Below, one piece after another: positions 5,860 to 7,424 of a stretch of 7,424 bases of DNA. The notes under the pieces are model-generated. The model did no database searches. It had not been told where the DNA came from and was given only the letters and a program-made list of their open reading frames with translations. The stretch's first letter is position 1. Every line of letters starts with the position of its first letter. Source of the stretch: Gammaproteobacteria bacterium (GTDB lineage Bacteria > Pseudomonadota > Gammaproteobacteria > HK1); NCBI GenBank assembly GCA_020444775.1, contig JAGRHX010000567.1, forward strand, positions 1 through 7,424, written 5' to 3'. The position numbers were made by a program, and so were the translations under genes.

Positions 5860-6600
5860 TCAGCGAAGCGGTCGACAGCGTGCCAGACCCAGCAGCCCGA
5901 GTCCGAGCAAGGCAATGATCGAAGGCTCTGGCAAGGCTGGCGCGATCGGGACGACGTTTGCGTTGAGCCTCAGGGCTCTCGGGTCCGAGCCGAACCCCAG
6001 CGTTTCGAGGTCGAATGTGCCTACGTTCGATGCACCCCCGGAATCCTCGCCGAAGGCCGCCATGGTGAACACGACCGAGTCGCCTTGAGACACCGCACCA
6101 ATGCCGCTCAGGTCGACGGCAACGAAGTCCAGACCGAGGCTCGTGTCACCGAAATTGCCAGTGAGCACGCTGGTCGCGGCCCCGCCGTTGACAGATGCTT
6201 GAATCTCGAACTGATTCGGGCCGGTGCCCGAGCGGTCCAGGCGGATGTCCAGGGTCGTGAGCGCGATTTCCACCGCGCCGGTCACATCGAAGCCCCAGGT
6301 CCAGAAGTCGTTCTCGGAGACCGCCTCGGCAAAGCTGGTGGCACTCGAATGTCCGCCACCGAAGCCCGTGCCCCAATCTCGCCAGGTCCAAGTGGACCCA
6401 TTGACGGCTGTCAGGCCGGAGCCGGCAGCCAGCGCGTCGCCGCTGATCGCTGCATCCACCACGGATGGCGAGAGCGTCGGGTTGGAAGTAGACGACGCGG
6501 TCTGGTATTCGAGAATGATCGCTGCGTGCGCGGCGGTGCTGGTCAGTGCCGCTAGCAGCAAAATCTTGGGCAAGGTCTTGGCGAGGGAGCGTGCAAACAT
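5860..6600 (-). CDS. Secreted PEP-CTERM sorting-domain protein
   Basis: A 246-residue exported protein. Residues 1-26 form a signal peptide: basic start (MFARSLAKTLPK), hydrophobic core ILLLAALT, cleavage motif AHA before AIILEYQ. The mature part (27-222) is rich in Gly, Ser, Thr, Asp and Ala, beta-type, contains no Cys, and shows no catalytic motif. The end is a typical PEP-CTERM tag: LPEPS (223-227), hydrophobic helix IIALLGLGLLGLA (228-240) and basic RCRPLR. In species with exosortase (EpsH) the tag is cut and the protein is moved to the outside, often with exopolysaccharide matrix. The start at 6600 is preferred over 6621 because GGAGAG lies 7 bases ahead and because it gives a clean signal peptide. 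The gene stands alone, with its own sigma-54-like promoter and hairpins after it. The tag's last arm (RCRPLR) is less Arg-rich than usual. Specific function is unknown. Confidence 0.92.
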   Translation of the reverse strand: MFARSLAKTLPKILLLAALTSTAAHAAIILEYQTASSTSNPTLSPSVVDAAISGDALAAGSGLTAVNGSTWTWRDWGTGFGGGHSSATSFAEAVSENDFWTWGFDVTGAVEIALTTLDIRLDRSGTGPNQFEIQASVNGGAATSVLTGNFGDTSLGLDFVAVDLSGIGAVSQGDSVVFTMAAFGEDSGGASNVGTFDLETLGFGSDPRALRLNANVVPIAPALPEPSIIALLGLGLLGLARCRPLR

Positions 6601-6607
6601 GGCGATA

Positions 6608-6613
6608 CTCTCC
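6608..6613 (-). promoter_or_regulatory. Ribosome binding site deciding the PEP-CTERM start
   Basis: GGAGAG on the minus strand lies 7 bases ahead of the ATG at 6600. The alternative upstream ATG (6621) has no well-placed site and would prepend seven residues to the signal peptide, so 6600 is taken as the start. Confidence 0.7.
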
Positions 6614-6636
6614 GTGTGCATCCGTATGCAGTGATT

Positions 6637-6659
6637 CGCACCTGGCTCTGCCAGGTGCG
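6637..6659 (-). repeat. Perfect hairpin in the PEP-CTERM leader
   Basis: CGCACCTGG (6637-6645) and CCAGGTGCG (6651-6659) form 9 perfect pairs around a 5-base loop. If the sigma-54 start near 6671 is right, the hairpin sits at roughly +13 to +35 of the message, about 36 bases before the start codon. It could stabilise the 5' end, bind a regulator as DNA, or affect translation. No U-tract follows, so it does not look like an attenuator. Confidence 0.55.
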
Positions 6660-6681
6660 CCTCTGAGACACGGGAAGCCTA

Positions 6682-6697
6682 GGCAAGATCCGTTCCA
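6682..6697 (-). promoter_or_regulatory. Sigma-54 (RpoN) promoter of the PEP-CTERM gene
   Basis: On the minus strand, TGGAACGGATCTTGCC matches TGGCACG-N4-TTGCA at ten of twelve informative bases: TGG, A, C, G, TTGC and exact 10-base spacing between GG and GC. The mismatches are one A for C in the -24 box and the last base. The predicted start is near 6671, giving a ~71-base leader. From my knowledge, PEP-CTERM genes in several beta/gammaproteobacteria (for example floc-forming Zoogloea) depend on RpoN and the PrsK/PrsR two-component system, which fits. No start-site data are available here. Confidence 0.7.
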
Positions 6698-6721
6698 TGC
6701 TAGAACTTTCAGTCACTTAGG

Positions 6722-6739
6722 GTGTGACCTGTGTCACAC
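6722..6739. promoter_or_regulatory. Palindromic regulator site upstream of the PEP-CTERM promoter
   Basis: GTGTGAC (6722-6728) and GTCACAC (6733-6739) are a perfect 7-base inverted repeat with a 4-base spacer. It contains TGTGA-N6-TCACA, which is the core of the CRP/Vfr-type site. Its centre lies about 59.5 bases upstream of the predicted start (6671). That suits a CRP-like activator at an ordinary promoter; for a sigma-54 enhancer-binding protein it is nearer than usual but possible. Either a CRP/Vfr relative or a PrsR-like response regulator could bind. Confidence 0.6.
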
Positions 6740-6880
6740 GTGTAAGAAATCCCGACAAATCGCGGCACCGACGAAGAGCGCACCCGCTGACCGCGATGTT
6801 CAGCGGTTGCGCCGACTTTCGATCTCGTGCAGGTGGCGATGGGCGTACTTCCCCACGGCCGACTTCGACGTCGGGGTACG

Positions 6881-6894
6881 CGCCGGGCCCGGCG
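6881..6894. repeat. 14-base perfect GC palindrome
   Basis: CGCCGGGCCCGGCG is fully self-complementary and lies about 60 bases downstream of the helicase stop. With no loop it is more likely cruciform-prone or chance GC sequence than an RNA terminator. No function can be assigned. Confidence 0.3.
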
Positions 6895-6955
6895 GCCGAT
6901 GAGTGGTGCCACAGCCACTCTCCCCCAACCCGGCGCGCGAGTTGCCTGTTGCGTT

Positions 6956-7424
6956 TCAGCGCTGCTCGCTGCGCGCTCTGCCGCTGCCAGCACGGCTGCG
7001 CCGCCGGCGTCGGGTGCTGGCCTTCTTCTGTGCCGGTGGCGTTTGCGCGGTCTGTGGCTGTGGGCGCCGCGGCTGTGTCGCTTGCGCGCCGGTGCTCTCC
7101 GGTATCTCGCTCGGCCCAATCTCGAAGCGCGGCGGTGTCATGAACGGCACCTTCTGCCGCATGCTGCGCTCGATGTCCCGCAACAGACTGGTCTCATCGG
7201 GTGAGACCAGCGAGACCGCGCAACCACTGGCGCCGGCACGCGCGGTACGACCGATCCGGTGCACGTAGTCTTCGGGCACGTTGGGCAGCTCGTAGTTCAC
7301 GACCTGCGGCAACTCCTTGATATCGAGTCCACGTGATGCCACCTCGGTCGCGACCAGGGCGCGGATCCGACCACACTTGAAGTCGTCCAGTGCCTTGACG
7401 CGCGCATTCTGGCTCTTGTTGCCG
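6956..7424 (-). CDS. rhlE: RhlE-like DEAD-box RNA helicase, partial (N-terminus off right edge)
   Basis: The frame enters from the right edge and ends at TGA 6958-6956, giving the last 155 or so residues. It covers the end of the second RecA-like domain: [18 protein letters not shown], then motif V region [12 protein letters not shown], the stretch [19 protein letters not shown], motif [12 protein letters not shown], and [15 protein letters not shown]. These strings are typical of RhlE, an ATP-dependent RNA helicase that helps ribosome assembly and RNA turnover. Motif VI reads TARAG where most members have TGRAG; a Gly-to-Ala change next to the arginine finger is tolerated in some relatives. 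The tail after about residue 100 is a disordered Pro/Gln/Thr linker, then a basic patch ([14 protein letters not shown]) that probably binds RNA. It runs in the same direction as the PEP-CTERM gene but is separated by a promoter-bearing gap, so it is likely a separate unit and a chromosomal anchor gene. Confidence 0.93.
   Translation of the reverse strand, partial: GNKSQNARVKALDDFKCGRIRALVATEVASRGLDIKELPQVVNYELPNVPEDYVHRIGRTARAGASGCAVSLVSPDETSLLRDIERSMRQKVPFMTPPRFEIGPSEIPESTGAQATQPRRPQPQTAQTPPAQKKASTRRRRRSRAGSGRARSEQR

Larger units (their letters stand above)
6601..6955. other. Regulatory gap between the helicase gene and the PEP-CTERM gene
   Basis: There is no credible gene in these 355 bases. 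The PEP-CTERM-proximal half holds a palindrome, a sigma-54-like promoter and a leader hairpin, each listed separately. The helicase-proximal half (about 6740-6955) holds a perfect 14-base palindrome and the small inverted repeat GAGTGG (6901-6906) / CCACTC (6915-6920) with an 8-base loop, 36 bases after the helicase stop. Neither is followed by a U-tract on the minus strand, so the helicase terminator is unclear and may be Rho-dependent. Confidence 0.6.

Noticed and set aside
5836..6555. Plus-strand 239-codon frame.
   Set aside because: It lies antisense to the PEP-CTERM gene, whose signal peptide, PEP motif and hydrophobic tail are unambiguous.

Overview
The window is GC-rich bacterial DNA with every convincing gene on the minus strand, so it reads from right to left. 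An RhlE-type DEAD-box helicase, an exosortase-sorted PEP-CTERM protein and an apparent RpoN (sigma-54) promoter architecture suggest a proteobacterium, most likely gamma or beta. The species cannot be named from the sequence.

Layout in transcription order. (1) 7424-6956: the C-terminal part of an RhlE-like RNA helicase, cut by the right edge. (2) 6955-6601: a 355-base regulatory gap. It holds a TGTGA-N6-TCACA palindrome, a very good sigma-54 -24/-12 element and a leader hairpin. (3) 6600-5860: a secreted PEP-CTERM protein. (4) 5859-4962: about 900 bases with no credible gene. This gap holds two strong hairpin structures behind the PEP-CTERM gene, a 20-base tandem repeat whose two copies each have sigma-54-like spacing, and a long leader with competing hairpins. 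(5) 4961-1: a tightly packed operon of a phage-tail-like contractile injection system (CIS; probably the extracellular, PVC/Afp-like type, eCIS). Its genes are sheath, inner tube, a T4 gp51-like baseplate hub assembly chaperone, a long disordered Pro/Ala-rich protein with a conserved-looking tail, and a DUF4255/Pvc16-type cap (terminator) protein that runs off the left edge. The last gene has no stop codon in the window.

The CIS genes are linked by a 13-base gap with a strong AGGAGG site, then two TGATG stop/start overlaps, then a 3-base gap, so they are very probably one translationally coupled transcript. Sheath and tube form the contractile syringe, the gp51-like protein should help build the baseplate, and the Pvc16-like protein should cap the far end. 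Spike, baseplate wedge, AAA+ ATPase, tail fibre and toxin genes are not in the window and would be expected beyond position 1.

The most interesting idea is regulatory. Both the PEP-CTERM gene and the CIS operon have sigma-54-like elements upstream, which could place an injection machine and an extracellular-matrix protein under the same type of enhancer-dependent control. This is inference from motifs only.
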